Positions 19,001 through 28,381 of a stretch of 64,000 bases of DNA are shown here, piece after piece; the first letter of the stretch is position 1, and each line of letters begins with the position of its first letter. Where the stretch lies: contig NZ_CP068771.1 in assembly GCF_018336935.1 (NCBI RefSeq), forward strand, positions 5,208,001-5,272,000, read 5' to 3'. The position numbers and the translations under genes were made by a program. The notes below the pieces were generated by a model that had not been told where the DNA came from, ran no database searches, and worked only from the letters and a program-made list of their open reading frames with translations. The stretch comes from Serratia plymuthica (lineage in GTDB: Bacteria > Pseudomonadota > Gammaproteobacteria > Enterobacterales > Enterobacteriaceae).

Positions 19001-21481
19001 TTACGCGCCGGCAGGCACGGCGTGCGCGGTGTTTTTCAGCACCGGCCCCTGATACTTCTCAATCTGCAACTGCGCCATCTGCCCGCAATTACCCTGCGCA
19101 AGGCTAGAGGAACCCACGTCGAAGGTCAGGCAGTTGACGTTGCCGTTCTTGCACAGCGACCCCGGTTGGGAAGGATCGGCCGGATCGAACCAGGCGCCTT
19201 CGCTGATGCGCACCACGCCGGGGCGCACGTCTTCGCTGACCACCGCACCGACCAGGATCTGGCCGCGATCGTTAAACGCCCGCACCAAATCGCCATTGGC
19301 GATGCCACGCGATTGGGCATCCTGCGGGTGGATCAGGATAGCTTCCCGATCCGCTACCGCATATTTTTTACGCAGCGGCGTGTTGTCGAGCTGCGAATGG
19401 AGCCGGTTGATCGGGTGCGCGGTGTTCAGCGACAGCGGGAACTTCACCGCCTCCGGCCCACGGTACCATTCGTGAGGCGGCATCCAGGTCGGGATGCCCG
19501 GGCAGTCCTGATACTGCATTTTGGCAATAGCGTCGGAGTAGATCTCGATTTTGCCGGACGGCGTGCCCAGCGGGTTCAGCAGCGGATTTTCGCGGTAGTC
19601 GGCGAAGCGGACCCACTGGGTATTGGCCTCGGGCACCGGGAAACGCACATAGTTGTTGGACTGCCAGAACATGTCGAACGGCGGCAGGGCCACCCGGGCG
19701 GCGCGCGCCTGGGTTTTCATGTCGTCGTACATGCCTTTGAGCCACTGGGTTTCATCTTTGCCTTCGGTAAAGGCATCCTGAACCCCCAGCCTGGCGGCCA
19801 TCGCCGCGAAGATATCGAAATCGCTGCGCGACTCATGCTGCGGCGGCACGCACTGGTGCATCGGGAACACGTACAGCTGCGAATAATCGCCGCCCATTTC
19901 CAGATCGTTGCGCTCATAGCTGGTGGTGGCCGGCAGCACGATATCGGCGTGTTTGGCGGTGGCGGTCCAGTAGGGTTCATTCACCACTATGGTATCCGGC
20001 CGCTGCCAGGCCTTGACCAGGTTATTGGTGTCCTGATGCTGGTGGAAGGTGTTGCCGCCCGCCACGTACACCATTTTCACCTCAGGGTAGGTAACCTGCG
20101 CGCCATTGAAGTTAATGGTCTTGCCGGGGTTGGCCAGGCATTCTGCGATGCGCGCCACCGGGATTGGCGAAGGGGAGTTCTTCGGTGAACTGCCGGCGGA
20201 AATACCGGCAATAATGCCGCCTTTCGCCGTCGGGCTGCCGCCGGAGGAATAATGATAGCTGAAACCGAAGCCGCCGCCCGGCAGGCCAACCTGGCCGAGC
20301 ATGGCCGCTACCGTGACCAACAGCCAGTGTTGCTGTTCGCCATGATGCTGACGCTGAATGCCCCAGCCGCCCATGATCATGGTGCGGTTTTTTGCCATGT
20401 CGCGCGCCAGTTGGCGCAACACTTCGGCCTCCACGCCGCAAATGTCCGCAGCCCATTCGGCGGTTTTCGGCGTGCCGTCGTGTTCGCCCAGCAGATAGGC
20501 CTGGAACTTGTCAAAACCGACGGTGTAGGTTTTCAGGAAGTCCGGGTTATGCAGTTTCTCGGTCAGCAACGTATGGGCGATGCCGATCAGCATGGCGCCG
20601 TCCGTATAGGGGCGCGGAGCAATCCATTGCGCACCGACAAATTTGGCGCTGTCGTTGTGCACCGGATCGATGCTGATGACGCGGGTGCCTTTTTTCTTCA
20701 ACGCCTCAAACCCGGTCTGGCCGTAGTGATCCGGCACGTTCCAGCTGTTTTTCAGCGTAATCATCGGGTTACAGCCCCACATCACCACCAGTTGGCTGTT
20801 TTCAATCACGTTGGGCCAGGCGGTTTGCTGTTCGTAAACCTCCATCGAACCCACTACGTGCGACATGATCACCTGCGCCGCACCGGTAGAGTAGTCACCG
20901 GCATAGCCGAGGAAACCGCCGGTCAGGTTCATCAGGCGTTGCAGCAGCGTGCGGCTGTTGTGCAACATGCCGACGCTTTTCCAGCCATAGGAGCCGGCGT
21001 AGATAGACTGCGGGCCGTGATCTTTTTGCAAACGGGTGATCTCGTTGCAGACCAGTTCGATCGCTTTATCCCAGCTGACGCGCACCCATTCGTCGCGCCC
21101 GCGCAGTTCAGTGCGGCTGCCGGGGCCACCTTCCAGCCAGCTTTTACGCACCATAGGGTATTTGATGCGGTTTTCGGCGTGAACCTGGAAGGGCGCCATG
21201 GTGATCAATTCGTTCGGATAAGGATCGTCTTTCACCGGCTGTACGCCGACCATTTTGCCGTCCTGCACTATGGCTTCGAAAGCGCCCCAGTGTGCGCCGG
21301 TCAGGATGCCTTTTTGCGCCTGGCGCAGTACCACAAATTGCGGCAGCGCCTGGCTGATGGCTTGCGCCAGAGCGGATTTAGGCCACAGGCCCGCCAGCAG
21401 CGGCGCGGCGGCCAGCGCGGTGGCGCCGGTCAGGAAGCGGCGGCGGCTCATTTTTAACGGGTGTTGTTGATATTTGCTCAT
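19001..21481 (-). CDS. torZ: Periplasmic S-/N-oxide reductase, molybdopterin type (TorZ/DorA-like)
   Basis: An 826-residue molybdoenzyme with a Tat signal (SRRRFL at residues 12-17, cleavage likely after ALAQA). GDYSTGAAQ places the molybdenum-ligating serine at Ser198. GSYGWKS puts a tyrosine at about residue 165; it is present in DMSO reductase DorA and E. coli TorZ but replaced in TorA, which suggests both S-oxides and N-oxides may be used. The C-terminal SLAQGNCGQ resembles DorA. It receives electrons from the cytochrome encoded 12 bases upstream. The start follows AAGGGAG. No torD chaperone gene is adjacent. Confidence 0.88.
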   Translation of the reverse strand: MSKYQQHPLKMSRRRFLTGATALAAAPLLAGLWPKSALAQAISQALPQFVVLRQAQKGILTGAHWGAFEAIVQDGKMVGVQPVKDDPYPNELITMAPFQVHAENRIKYPMVRKSWLEGGPGSRTELRGRDEWVRVSWDKAIELVCNEITRLQKDHGPQSIYAGSYGWKSVGMLHNSRTLLQRLMNLTGGFLGYAGDYSTGAAQVIMSHVVGSMEVYEQQTAWPNVIENSQLVVMWGCNPMITLKNSWNVPDHYGQTGFEALKKKGTRVISIDPVHNDSAKFVGAQWIAPRPYTDGAMLIGIAHTLLTEKLHNPDFLKTYTVGFDKFQAYLLGEHDGTPKTAEWAADICGVEAEVLRQLARDMAKNRTMIMGGWGIQRQHHGEQQHWLLVTVAAMLGQVGLPGGGFGFSYHYSSGGSPTAKGGIIAGISAGSSPKNSPSPIPVARIAECLANPGKTINFNGAQVTYPEVKMVYVAGGNTFHQHQDTNNLVKAWQRPDTIVVNEPYWTATAKHADIVLPATTSYERNDLEMGGDYSQLYVFPMHQCVPPQHESRSDFDIFAAMAARLGVQDAFTEGKDETQWLKGMYDDMKTQARAARVALPPFDMFWQSNNYVRFPVPEANTQWVRFADYRENPLLNPLGTPSGKIEIYSDAIAKMQYQDCPGIPTWMPPHEWYRGPEAVKFPLSLNTAHPINRLHSQLDNTPLRKKYAVADREAILIHPQDAQSRGIANGDLVRAFNDRGQILVGAVVSEDVRPGVVRISEGAWFDPADPSQPGSLCKNGNVNCLTFDVGSSSLAQGNCGQMAQLQIEKYQGPVLKNTAHAVPAGA

Positions 21482-21493
21482 TGCGCTTCTCCC

Positions 21494-22654
21494 TTAAAGC
21501 TTGGCTGGTGCGGCAGGCGTCATGTCGCTGGCGTGTTTCTGCACGTACTGTGTCAGAACGCGCAGCTGTTCCTGCGTCAGCGAGGTGCGTGGAGCCATGC
21601 CTTTAATCACGCCGATCCACTGGTTGGCATTGAAGCGATCGAGGGCGGTCAGGCCGTGACAGCCGGTGCAGTTTGCCGACATCATATCCGCTGCGTAGCG
21701 CCAGATTTTTTGCTGATCGTCGATCAGCTGCTTGCGCGGTAGCCAGACCTGCAGTGAAACCTGATGCCATACCAGACCGGTTTCGGCGTCTGTCACTGTA
21801 TTTCCGGTTTTCAATAGCTTACGGGCGTCTTCACCTAACAGCACGCTGAGGATGCGCTTGCCCTGCGCGGCATAGAACACTTCGAACACGCCGTCTTGTT
21901 GCCAACCGGAGACGTTGGCCAGCACTTTGTCGCCGTCTTGTTTCACCACCTGAACTTCGGTGGAAGGCATCAGGTTGCCGGCATTGTGGCTGTCGTCCGG
22001 CTTCAGGAAGAACGGCTCGGTGGCAATGGTGTACAAGGTAGTGGCGGCAGGCGAGGTTTCCGCCGCCGCTTTCGCCAGTTCGGCGGCGCCGGCCTGAGTT
22101 TCACCGCTCATGTCCGGCAGGATATGCGCCACCCCTTTATGGCAGTCGATGCAGGTTTCGCCCTGTTTGATGGCGACCGGGTGCTGAATGCGCGCTTCAG
22201 GCCGCTGGGCGGTGATGTCCATGGCATCGAAGCTGTGGCACGAACGGCAGGTGGCGGAGTCGTTTTCTTTCAACGTTTTCCACACCGACTGGGCCATCGC
22301 CAGCTTGTGCGCCTCGTATTTTTCCGGCGTGTCGATGGTGCCAACCATTTCGCCATAAATGTCTTTTACCGCGCGGATTTTGGTCCACAGGTAATCGAGC
22401 GGTTCATGCGGGACGTGGCAGTCGGCGCATTCGGCGCGTATGCCTTTGGTGTTCTGAAAATGAACGCTGCCCTGATATTCGGCCAGCGGTTGTTGCATGG
22501 TGTGGCAGGAAACGCAGAAGGTGGTGTCGCTGGTTTTATGGAATACGGTGGCGGTACCCGCCAATAGCGCCGCACCGAGGATAATGCCGAGCAGCAGTAG
22601 CCACAGCCATCCCCACCGGCGCTTTGTTGTCCAGCCCGTTAGCTTTTTGTTCAT
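21494..22654 (-). CDS. torY: Pentaheme c-type cytochrome of NapC/NirT type (TorC/TorY-like)
   Basis: A 386-residue membrane-anchored cytochrome. One N-terminal helix (about residues 15-38) is followed by four CxxCH heme sites in the NapC-type domain (CVSCH, CADCH, CRSCH, CIDCH) and a fifth, CTGCH, in a C-terminal extension, the arrangement of TorC/TorY/DorC. It passes electrons from the quinol pool to the periplasmic reductase. The ATG at 22652-22654 is used because upstream codons would add an unrelated 23-residue tail. It is first in a two-gene operon. TorC and TorY cannot be separated with certainty by eye. Confidence 0.88.
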   Translation of the reverse strand: MNKKLTGWTTKRRWGWLWLLLLGIILGAALLAGTATVFHKTSDTTFCVSCHTMQQPLAEYQGSVHFQNTKGIRAECADCHVPHEPLDYLWTKIRAVKDIYGEMVGTIDTPEKYEAHKLAMAQSVWKTLKENDSATCRSCHSFDAMDITAQRPEARIQHPVAIKQGETCIDCHKGVAHILPDMSGETQAGAAELAKAAAETSPAATTLYTIATEPFFLKPDDSHNAGNLMPSTEVQVVKQDGDKVLANVSGWQQDGVFEVFYAAQGKRILSVLLGEDARKLLKTGNTVTDAETGLVWHQVSLQVWLPRKQLIDDQQKIWRYAADMMSANCTGCHGLTALDRFNANQWIGVIKGMAPRTSLTQEQLRVLTQYVQKHASDMTPAAPAKL

Positions 22655-22912
22655 GTTGAACCCACTTATAATTATGAAATACCAAGGAAAACCTTTCCCT
22701 AAAAGGCGTTGGCCAAAGGCCAATTAACCAGATTAAGTATAAGGTTTATCGGTAAAAACATCTAATACTATAGGGTTATTTCTGGTGTAAAAAAGGGCAT
22801 TTGGGGGATATTCCAGCGTTATATTCTGTATTATATAACGCGTTTTTACGAAGGATTATGACTTTGTAAACGCCGTCACGGACAGGGTATGAAAACCCTG
22901 AATGGGAAATGG

Positions 22913-23353
22913 TTATTTTGTCGGCAACAATGAGGCTGTCGGTAAATAGAATTGGCCGGTCAACCATAGATGGATGGCGTTGCGGCTGGCTTCAAAATGC
23001 GGCTCCGGCAGCGCCTCAGGTAAACACCAGCGCCATTCCGAACATTTTTCCGGTTCTTTCAGTTCCGCCTCGCCGCCAGGATGTTGCGTCAACATGCACA
23101 CCGAGACCGAATGCTTTCCTTCGGCGCGCCAGGTCTGCAGATTGTTACTGATGCCGATCATGCTTGGCGGGGCGATGATCAACCCGGTTTCTTCGGCGAT
23201 CTCACGCTGCGCGCACTGCTCAAACGTCTCGCCGGCATCCAGATGTCCACCGGGAATTGACCAGAAAGGGGCGTGTTTGCCGCAGCGTTTGCCCAGCAGG
23301 ATCTCTCCCTGCGCATTAACGATAATGACGCCTACGCCCGCGACTACAGTCAT
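22913..23353 (-). CDS. Nudix hydrolase
   Basis: A 146-residue Nudix protein. The Nudix box runs from GGHLDAGETFEQCAQREI to AEETGL, at about residues 36-59, with the REIAEE glutamates that hold magnesium. FWSIPGG precedes it. The substrate-size arrangement resembles MutT/NUDT15-type nucleoside triphosphate diphosphatases, but the substrate is not determined. The ATG at 23351-23353 follows GGAGAG; an earlier in-frame start at 23392 lacks support. It stands alone between the reductase operon and the divergent fruB. Confidence 0.85.
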   Translation of the reverse strand: MTVVAGVGVIIVNAQGEILLGKRCGKHAPFWSIPGGHLDAGETFEQCAQREIAEETGLIIAPPSMIGISNNLQTWRAEGKHSVSVCMLTQHPGGEAELKEPEKCSEWRWCLPEALPEPHFEASRNAIHLWLTGQFYLPTASLLPTK

Positions 23354-23500
23354 GCTTCTCTCCGTCAGCAAAGTTTCAGCACAGTATGTCATTTTTGCGC
23401 CTCTGCGGATAACCCATAGGCCAAAGTGTGCGTAAGGTCAAAAATCTATCACATCAAAATTGAGAAAACTTGCTTTCAGTCGGGGCTGCTCACACACTGA

Positions 23501-23515
23501 TTGAAACGTTTCAGC
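23501..23515. promoter_or_regulatory. Cra (FruR) operator O1 of fruBKA
   Basis: TTGAAACGTTTCAGC contains the perfect dyad TGAAACGTTTCA of the Cra consensus, about 90 bases upstream of fruB. E. coli fruB also has two Cra sites, de-repressed by fructose 1-phosphate. Confidence 0.85.
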
Positions 23516-23565
23516 GTTATCGGCGCATTGACTGCGTGTCGGTTACGCTCCTTTTTCTCAATGAA

Positions 23566-23580
23566 GCTGAAACGATTCAA
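23566..23580. promoter_or_regulatory. Cra (FruR) operator O2 of fruBKA
   Basis: GCTGAAACGATTCAA is a textbook Cra site, 20 bases upstream of the fruB start and next to its ribosome site. Bound Cra would block the promoter or the early transcript. Confidence 0.88.
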
Positions 23581-23600
23581 TTAAGCAGGAGAGGAGAATC

Positions 23601-24734
23601 ATGTTCCAGTTATCACAGCAAGACATTCACCTGGGCGCCGCCGCCGGCAGCAAGCAGGACGCGATCCGTCAGGTAGCCGCAGCGCTAACCGAGGCCGGCT
23701 GCGTCAGCGCCGCCTACGTAGACGGCATGCTGCAGCGTGAGCTGCAAACCTCAACCTACCTGGGCAACGGCATTGCCATTCCGCACGGCACTACCGATAC
23801 CCGAGATCTGGTGCTGAATACCGGCGTACAGGTCTTCCAGTTCCCTCAGGGCATCGAGTGGGGCGAAGGCCAAACCGCGTATGTGGTGATCGGCATCGCT
23901 GCCCGTTCCGATGAACACCTGGCGCTGCTGCGTCAGCTGACGCACGTCCTGAGCGACGACAGCGTGGCCGAACAGATGGCGAAAACCACGTCATCCGAAG
24001 AGCTGCGCAGCCTGCTGATGGGCGAAAAGCAGACGGCTGAATTCCAGTTCGACGCTTCCCTGATCGCACTCGACGTAGCCGCAGATAATCTGATGACGTT
24101 GCAAGCGCTGAACGCGGGCCGCCTGCAGAAAATCGGCGCGGTCAACGCACAGTTCGTCAGCGACGTCATTACCCGTCGGCCGCTGAATCTCGGGCAGGGT
24201 ATCTGGCTGAGCGACAGCACCGAAGGCAATCTGACCAGCGCGGCGACCCTGAGCCGCCCGGCGCAGGCGTTTGACGAAGACGGCGAGCAAGTGGCTCTGT
24301 TGCTGACGCTGTCCGTCGCCGACCAGCAACCGCTGGCGGTGCTGAACTACCTGGGCGACCTGCTGCTGGCGAACAAAGCTGAACGCCTGCTGAACGCCGA
24401 TGCCGCCACCGTGTTGGCATTGTTGACCAGCGCGGTGGAAGAAGAAAGCACCATGCTGAGCGCCGAATACGTGATCCGCAATGAACACGGCCTGCATGCC
24501 CGTCCTGGTACCGCACTGGTTAACGTGATCAAGCAGTTCAACAGCGAAATTACCGTCACTAACCTGGATGGCAGTGGCAAACCGGCCAACGGACGCAGCC
24601 TGATGAAGGTCGTGGCGTTGGGCGTTAAAAAAGGACATCACCTGCGCTTTACCGCCAAGGGTGAAGATGCTGAAGCGGCGCTGAAGGCGATCGGTGATGC
24701 GATTAACGAAGGACTGGGCGAGGGCGCAGCATGA
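23601..24734 (+). CDS. fruB: Fructose PTS diphosphoryl transfer protein FruB (EIIA-HPr)
   Basis: A 377-residue fusion of a fructose EIIA domain and an HPr-like FPr domain, joined by a central linker domain. The EIIA phospho-histidine is His62 ([12 protein letters not shown]). The HPr phospho-histidine is His299 in [11 protein letters not shown], the same position as in E. coli. It takes phosphate from enzyme I and passes it to FruA. A purine-rich site (AGGAGAGGAG) precedes the ATG. The stop codon overlaps the start of fruK in an ATGA, which indicates translational coupling. Confidence 0.97.
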   Translation: MFQLSQQDIHLGAAAGSKQDAIRQVAAALTEAGCVSAAYVDGMLQRELQTSTYLGNGIAIPHGTTDTRDLVLNTGVQVFQFPQGIEWGEGQTAYVVIGIAARSDEHLALLRQLTHVLSDDSVAEQMAKTTSSEELRSLLMGEKQTAEFQFDASLIALDVAADNLMTLQALNAGRLQKIGAVNAQFVSDVITRRPLNLGQGIWLSDSTEGNLTSAATLSRPAQAFDEDGEQVALLLTLSVADQQPLAVLNYLGDLLLANKAERLLNADAATVLALLTSAVEEESTMLSAEYVIRNEHGLHARPGTALVNVIKQFNSEITVTNLDGSGKPANGRSLMKVVALGVKKGHHLRFTAKGEDAEAALKAIGDAINEGLGEGAA

Positions 24735-25672
24735 CCAGAAGAGTAGCCACCATAACCCTGAACCCGGCTTACGATTTGGTGGGCTTTTGCCCGGAGATCG
24801 AGCGCGGCGAAGTGAACCTGGTGAAAACCGCTGGCCTGCACGCCGCCGGTAAAGGCATTAACGTCGCCAAGGTGCTGAAAGACCTGGGGATTGATGTCAC
24901 TGTGGGCGGCTTCCTGGGCAAAGACAACCAGGACGGCTTCCAGCTGCTGTTCAGCGATCTGGGCATCGCCAACCGCTTCCAGGTGGTGCCGGGCCGCACC
25001 CGTATCAACGTCAAGCTGACGGAAAAAGACGGTGAAGTGACCGATTTCAACTTCTCCGGCTTTGAGGTGACATCGCAGGATTGGGACCGCTTCGTGACCG
25101 ATTCTCTGAGCTGGCTGGGCCAGTTCGACATGGTTGCGGTGAGCGGCAGCCTGCCGGCTGGCGTTGATCCCGATGCCTTTACCGACTGGATGATCCGCCT
25201 GCGCGCACAATGCCCGTGCATCATTTTCGACAGCAGCCGCGAAGCGCTGGTCGCCGGCTTGAAAGCCGCGCCATGGCTGGTGAAGCCGAACCGCCGCGAA
25301 CTGGAAATCTGGGCCGGCCGCCCGTTGCCGCAGTTGGAGGACGTGGTTGAGGCCGCGCATATGTTGCGCGATCAGGGCATTGCCCACGTAGTGATTTCTC
25401 TCGGCGCCGAAGGCGCGCTGTGGGTTAATGCCTCCGGCGCCTGGATTGCCAAGCCGCCGGCCTGCGAAGTCGTCAGCACCGTGGGCGCCGGCGATTCGAT
25501 GGTTGGCGGCCTGATTTATGGCCTGCTGATGCGCGAATCCAGTGAACACACTCTGCGTTTGGCCACCGCCGTGGCTGCGCTGGCGGTAAGCCAGAGCAAC
25601 GTTGGCGTGACCGATCGTCCACAGTTGGCCGCGATGATGGCGCGTGTCGATCTGAAACCTTTTAACCAATAG
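24731..25672 (+). CDS. fruK: 1-phosphofructokinase FruK
   Basis: A 313-residue PfkB-family kinase. The N-terminal sugar-binding signature is at [16 protein letters not shown], and the C-terminal ATP and catalytic motif is [12 protein letters not shown], with Asp as the base. It phosphorylates fructose 1-phosphate, the product of FruA import, to fructose 1,6-bisphosphate. It overlaps fruB by four bases and precedes fruA by 11 bases, the standard fruBKA order. Confidence 0.97.
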   Translation: MTRRVATITLNPAYDLVGFCPEIERGEVNLVKTAGLHAAGKGINVAKVLKDLGIDVTVGGFLGKDNQDGFQLLFSDLGIANRFQVVPGRTRINVKLTEKDGEVTDFNFSGFEVTSQDWDRFVTDSLSWLGQFDMVAVSGSLPAGVDPDAFTDWMIRLRAQCPCIIFDSSREALVAGLKAAPWLVKPNRRELEIWAGRPLPQLEDVVEAAHMLRDQGIAHVVISLGAEGALWVNASGAWIAKPPACEVVSTVGAGDSMVGGLIYGLLMRESSEHTLRLATAVAALAVSQSNVGVTDRPQLAAMMARVDLKPFNQ

Positions 25673-25683
25673 CAGGAGGCGTA

Positions 25684-27372
25684 ATGAAAACGCTGCTGAT
25701 GATAGACAGTTCGTTGGGGCAGGCCCGTGGCCACCTGGCGAAACGCATGCTCGGCGCCGCTGCGGCGAAAACCGGCCTGACGCTGGTTGAGTTGCCTGCC
25801 GAGGCCGAACTGGTGGTGGTGGCGGGGCAGACAGTGCCTGCTGACGCCGCGCTGAACGGCAAACGGGTTTATGTGGGCGATGTGGAGTTGGCGGTACGCG
25901 AACCGGAAGCCTTCCTCGCACTGGCCAAAGCCGAGGCGAAAGCCTGGCAGGCGCCGGTTGCGGTTGCCGTGCCGGCAAAAGCGGCGGGTCAAAAACGCAT
26001 TGTGGCGATCACCGCTTGCCCAACCGGCGTGGCGCATACCTTTATGGCAGCCGAAGCCATTGAAAGCGAAGCTAAAAAACGCGGTTGGTGGGTGAAAGTG
26101 GAAACCCGCGGCTCCGTGGGTGCCGGCAATGCCATTACGCCTGAAGAAGTGGCGGCGGCGGATCTGGTGATCGTGGCGGCCGACATTGAAGTGGACCTGG
26201 ACAAGTTCGCCGGCAAACCGATGTACCGCACCTCTACCGGTCTGGCGCTGAAGAAAACCGCGCAGGAACTGGACAAGGCGCAGGCTGAAGCCGAAATTTT
26301 CCAACCGCAGAAAAGCGGCGGTCCGGCTACGTCCGGCAAGAAGAAAGAGAGCGCAGGGCCGTATCGTCACCTGTTGACCGGCGTGTCGTACATGCTGCCG
26401 ATGGTGGTGGCGGGCGGTTTGTGTATCGCGCTGTCGTTCGTGTTCGGTATCAAGGCGTTTGAAGTCAAGGGCACGTTGGCCGCGGCGCTGATGCAGATTG
26501 GCGGCGGTTCAGCCTTCGCGCTGATGGTGCCGGTGCTGGCCGGTTTCATCGCCTTCTCCATCGCTGACCGTCCGGGCCTGACGCCGGGTCTGATCGGCGG
26601 CATGTTGGCGGTAAGCACCGGTGCCGGTTTCCTCGGCGGTATCATTGCCGGTTTCCTGGCGGGTTACGTTGCCAAATTTATCAGTACCAAACTGCGTCTG
26701 CCGCAGAGTATGGAAGCGCTGAAGCCGATTCTGATCATTCCGCTGGTCGCCAGCCTGATCGTCGGTCTGATCATGATTTACATCGTCGGTACGCCGGTGG
26801 CGAAAATCATGGAAGGCCTGACCCACTGGCTGCAATCGCTGGGTACCGCCAACGCGGTGCTGCTGGGTGCGATCCTCGGCGCCATGATGTGTACCGATAT
26901 GGGTGGCCCGGTTAACAAAGCGGCTTACGCCTTTGGCGTGGCGCTGCTGAGTTCTTCGGTATATGCCCCAATGGCCGCCATTATGGCCGCCGGTATGGTG
27001 CCACCGTTAGCGATGGGGCTGGCGACGCTGCTGGCGCGCCGCAAGTTCGAGAAGTCCGAGCAGGAAGGCGGTAAAGCGGCGCTGGTGTTGGGCCTGTGCT
27101 TTATCTCTGAAGGCGCGATTCCGTTCGCCGCCCGTGACCCGATGCGTGTGCTGCCATGCTGCATCGCCGGCGGTGCGCTGACCGGTGCGCTGTCGATGGC
27201 CTTCGGCGCCAAGCTGATGGCACCGCACGGTGGGCTGTTCGTGCTGCTGATCCCGGGCGCTATCACGCCGGTGCTGCTGTATCTGGTGGCGATCATCGCC
27301 GGTACGCTGTTGGCGGGCGTGTCTTATGCGCTGCTGAAACGCGCTGACGTCCCTGCGGCTACCGCAGCTTAA
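25684..27372 (+). CDS. fruA: Fructose PTS permease FruA (EIIB'BC)
   Basis: A 562-residue enzyme II (E. coli FruA has 563). It has a degenerate EIIB' domain (residues 1-98), an EIIB domain with phospho-Cys112 in ITACPTGVAHTFMA, and a membrane EIIC domain from about residue 225 onward with many helices and the GGPVNKAAYAF segment. It carries fructose across the inner membrane and releases fructose 1-phosphate for FruK. The ribosome site is AGCAGGAGG. A strong terminator follows the stop. Confidence 0.97.
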   Translation: MKTLLMIDSSLGQARGHLAKRMLGAAAAKTGLTLVELPAEAELVVVAGQTVPADAALNGKRVYVGDVELAVREPEAFLALAKAEAKAWQAPVAVAVPAKAAGQKRIVAITACPTGVAHTFMAAEAIESEAKKRGWWVKVETRGSVGAGNAITPEEVAAADLVIVAADIEVDLDKFAGKPMYRTSTGLALKKTAQELDKAQAEAEIFQPQKSGGPATSGKKKESAGPYRHLLTGVSYMLPMVVAGGLCIALSFVFGIKAFEVKGTLAAALMQIGGGSAFALMVPVLAGFIAFSIADRPGLTPGLIGGMLAVSTGAGFLGGIIAGFLAGYVAKFISTKLRLPQSMEALKPILIIPLVASLIVGLIMIYIVGTPVAKIMEGLTHWLQSLGTANAVLLGAILGAMMCTDMGGPVNKAAYAFGVALLSSSVYAPMAAIMAAGMVPPLAMGLATLLARRKFEKSEQEGGKAALVLGLCFISEGAIPFAARDPMRVLPCCIAGGALTGALSMAFGAKLMAPHGGLFVLLIPGAITPVLLYLVAIIAGTLLAGVSYALLKRADVPAATAA

Positions 27373-27390
27373 CGTTATCGCCGAGCAATA

Positions 27391-27420
27391 AAAAAACCGG
27401 AGCATCATGCTCCGGTTTTT
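27391..27420. terminator. Bidirectional terminator between fruA and nfo
   Basis: AAAAACCGGAGCAT-CATGCTCCGGTTTTT type hairpin with A-run and T-run on both sides, lying between the convergent stops of fruA and nfo. It can serve both strands. Confidence 0.92.
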
Positions 27421-27433
27421 GCGTTTTTAAGGC

Positions 27434-28273
27434 TTATTGTTGCGCTTTTAGCCAGGCGATTTCTTCCGCCCAGATATCCGGGTTCACGGTTTCCAGAATC
27501 AGCGGGATATTGTCGAAGCGCGCGTCGCTCATGATGTAACTGAAGACCGTTTTGCCGATATTGCCTTCGCCCAGGCTGTGATGGCGATCGACGCGGCTGC
27601 CGAACGCGCTCTTGGCGTCGTTCAGGTGCATGCCGCGCAGGTAGTTGAAGCCCACTATGTCACCCAGCGCTTTAAAGGTCTGCTCGCAGGTTTCCTCGGT
27701 GCGCAGATCGTAACCGGCGGCAAAGGCATGGCAGGTATCGATACATACGCCGACCCGGCTTTTGTCTTCCACGCCGTCAATGATCGCCGCCAGATGTTCG
27801 AACCTGAAGCCCAGATTGCTGCCCTGACCGGCGGTGTTTTCAATCACTGCCGTCACGCCGACGGTTTTATCCAGCACTATGTTGATGGATTCGGCGATGA
27901 GCGCCAAACATTTGTCCTCATCAATCTGCATCAGGTGGCTGCCGGGGTGGAAGTTCAGCAGCGTCAACCCGAGCTGTTCGCAGCGCTGCATTTCGTCCAG
28001 AAACGCTTCGCGAGATTTTTCCAGCGCCTCGGCTACCGGGTGGCCGAGATTAATCAGATAGCTGTCGTGCGGCAGGATTTGCCCCGGACCGTAACCGTAC
28101 TGCGCACAGGCGCTTTTGAATTTATCAATCACCTCTGCCGGCAGCGGCGCGGCCTTCCATTGACGTTGATTTTTGGTGAACAGGGCGAATGCGGTCGCCT
28201 CTAATTCGTGCGCGCGGATAACCGCCTGATCCACGCCGCCTGACGCGCTGACATGTGCACCGACAAACTTCAT
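27434..28273 (-). CDS. nfo: Deoxyribonuclease IV (endonuclease IV, AP endonuclease)
   Basis: A 279-residue AP endonuclease with the zinc-binding TIM-barrel motifs of the family: GAHVSASGG at the start, [10 protein letters not shown], a zinc ligand glutamate in [49 protein letters not shown] and [10 protein letters not shown]. It cuts DNA at abasic sites and 3' blocked ends during base excision repair. Two ATGs lie close together; the second (28271-28273) is spaced 7 bases from AGGAG, whereas the first is too close, so MKFVGAHVS is preferred. Confidence 0.96.
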   Translation of the reverse strand: MKFVGAHVSASGGVDQAVIRAHELEATAFALFTKNQRQWKAAPLPAEVIDKFKSACAQYGYGPGQILPHDSYLINLGHPVAEALEKSREAFLDEMQRCEQLGLTLLNFHPGSHLMQIDEDKCLALIAESINIVLDKTVGVTAVIENTAGQGSNLGFRFEHLAAIIDGVEDKSRVGVCIDTCHAFAAGYDLRTEETCEQTFKALGDIVGFNYLRGMHLNDAKSAFGSRVDRHHSLGEGNIGKTVFSYIMSDARFDNIPLILETVNPDIWAEEIAWLKAQQ

Positions 28274-28333
28274 TTTCATTCTCCTGTGTAATCGGCGTCA
28301 TTATGGCATTGATGGCGGCAGGATTGAATGGCG

Positions 28334-28362
28334 ACAAAAAAGCCCGCGATAAATCGCGGGCC
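28334..28362 (-). terminator. Terminator of yeiH
   Basis: On the minus strand GCCCGCGAT-TT-ATCGCGGGC is followed by TTTTTT. It lies 20 bases after the yeiH stop and about 60 bases before nfo, so nfo must have its own promoter or rely on readthrough. Confidence 0.88.
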
Positions 28363-28381
28363 AGGGAAAGCTCAAGGCTCA

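Noticed and set aside
20252..21457. 401-codon plus-strand opening antisense to the oxide reductase
   Set aside because: Shadow of the well-supported reductase gene on the other strand.
22655..22912. TorR box (CTGTTCATAT type) upstream of the cytochrome gene
   Set aside because: Only a partial TGTTCAT overlapping the start codon was seen, which is not enough for a call.
23354..23600. Exact -35/-10 promoter assignment for fruB
   Set aside because: Several weak hexamers compete near TTGACT at 23528; no confident choice could be made by eye.
24638..25978. 446-codon minus-strand opening antisense to fruK
   Set aside because: Low-complexity Pro/Arg/His-rich translation; antisense to the clear fruBKA operon.
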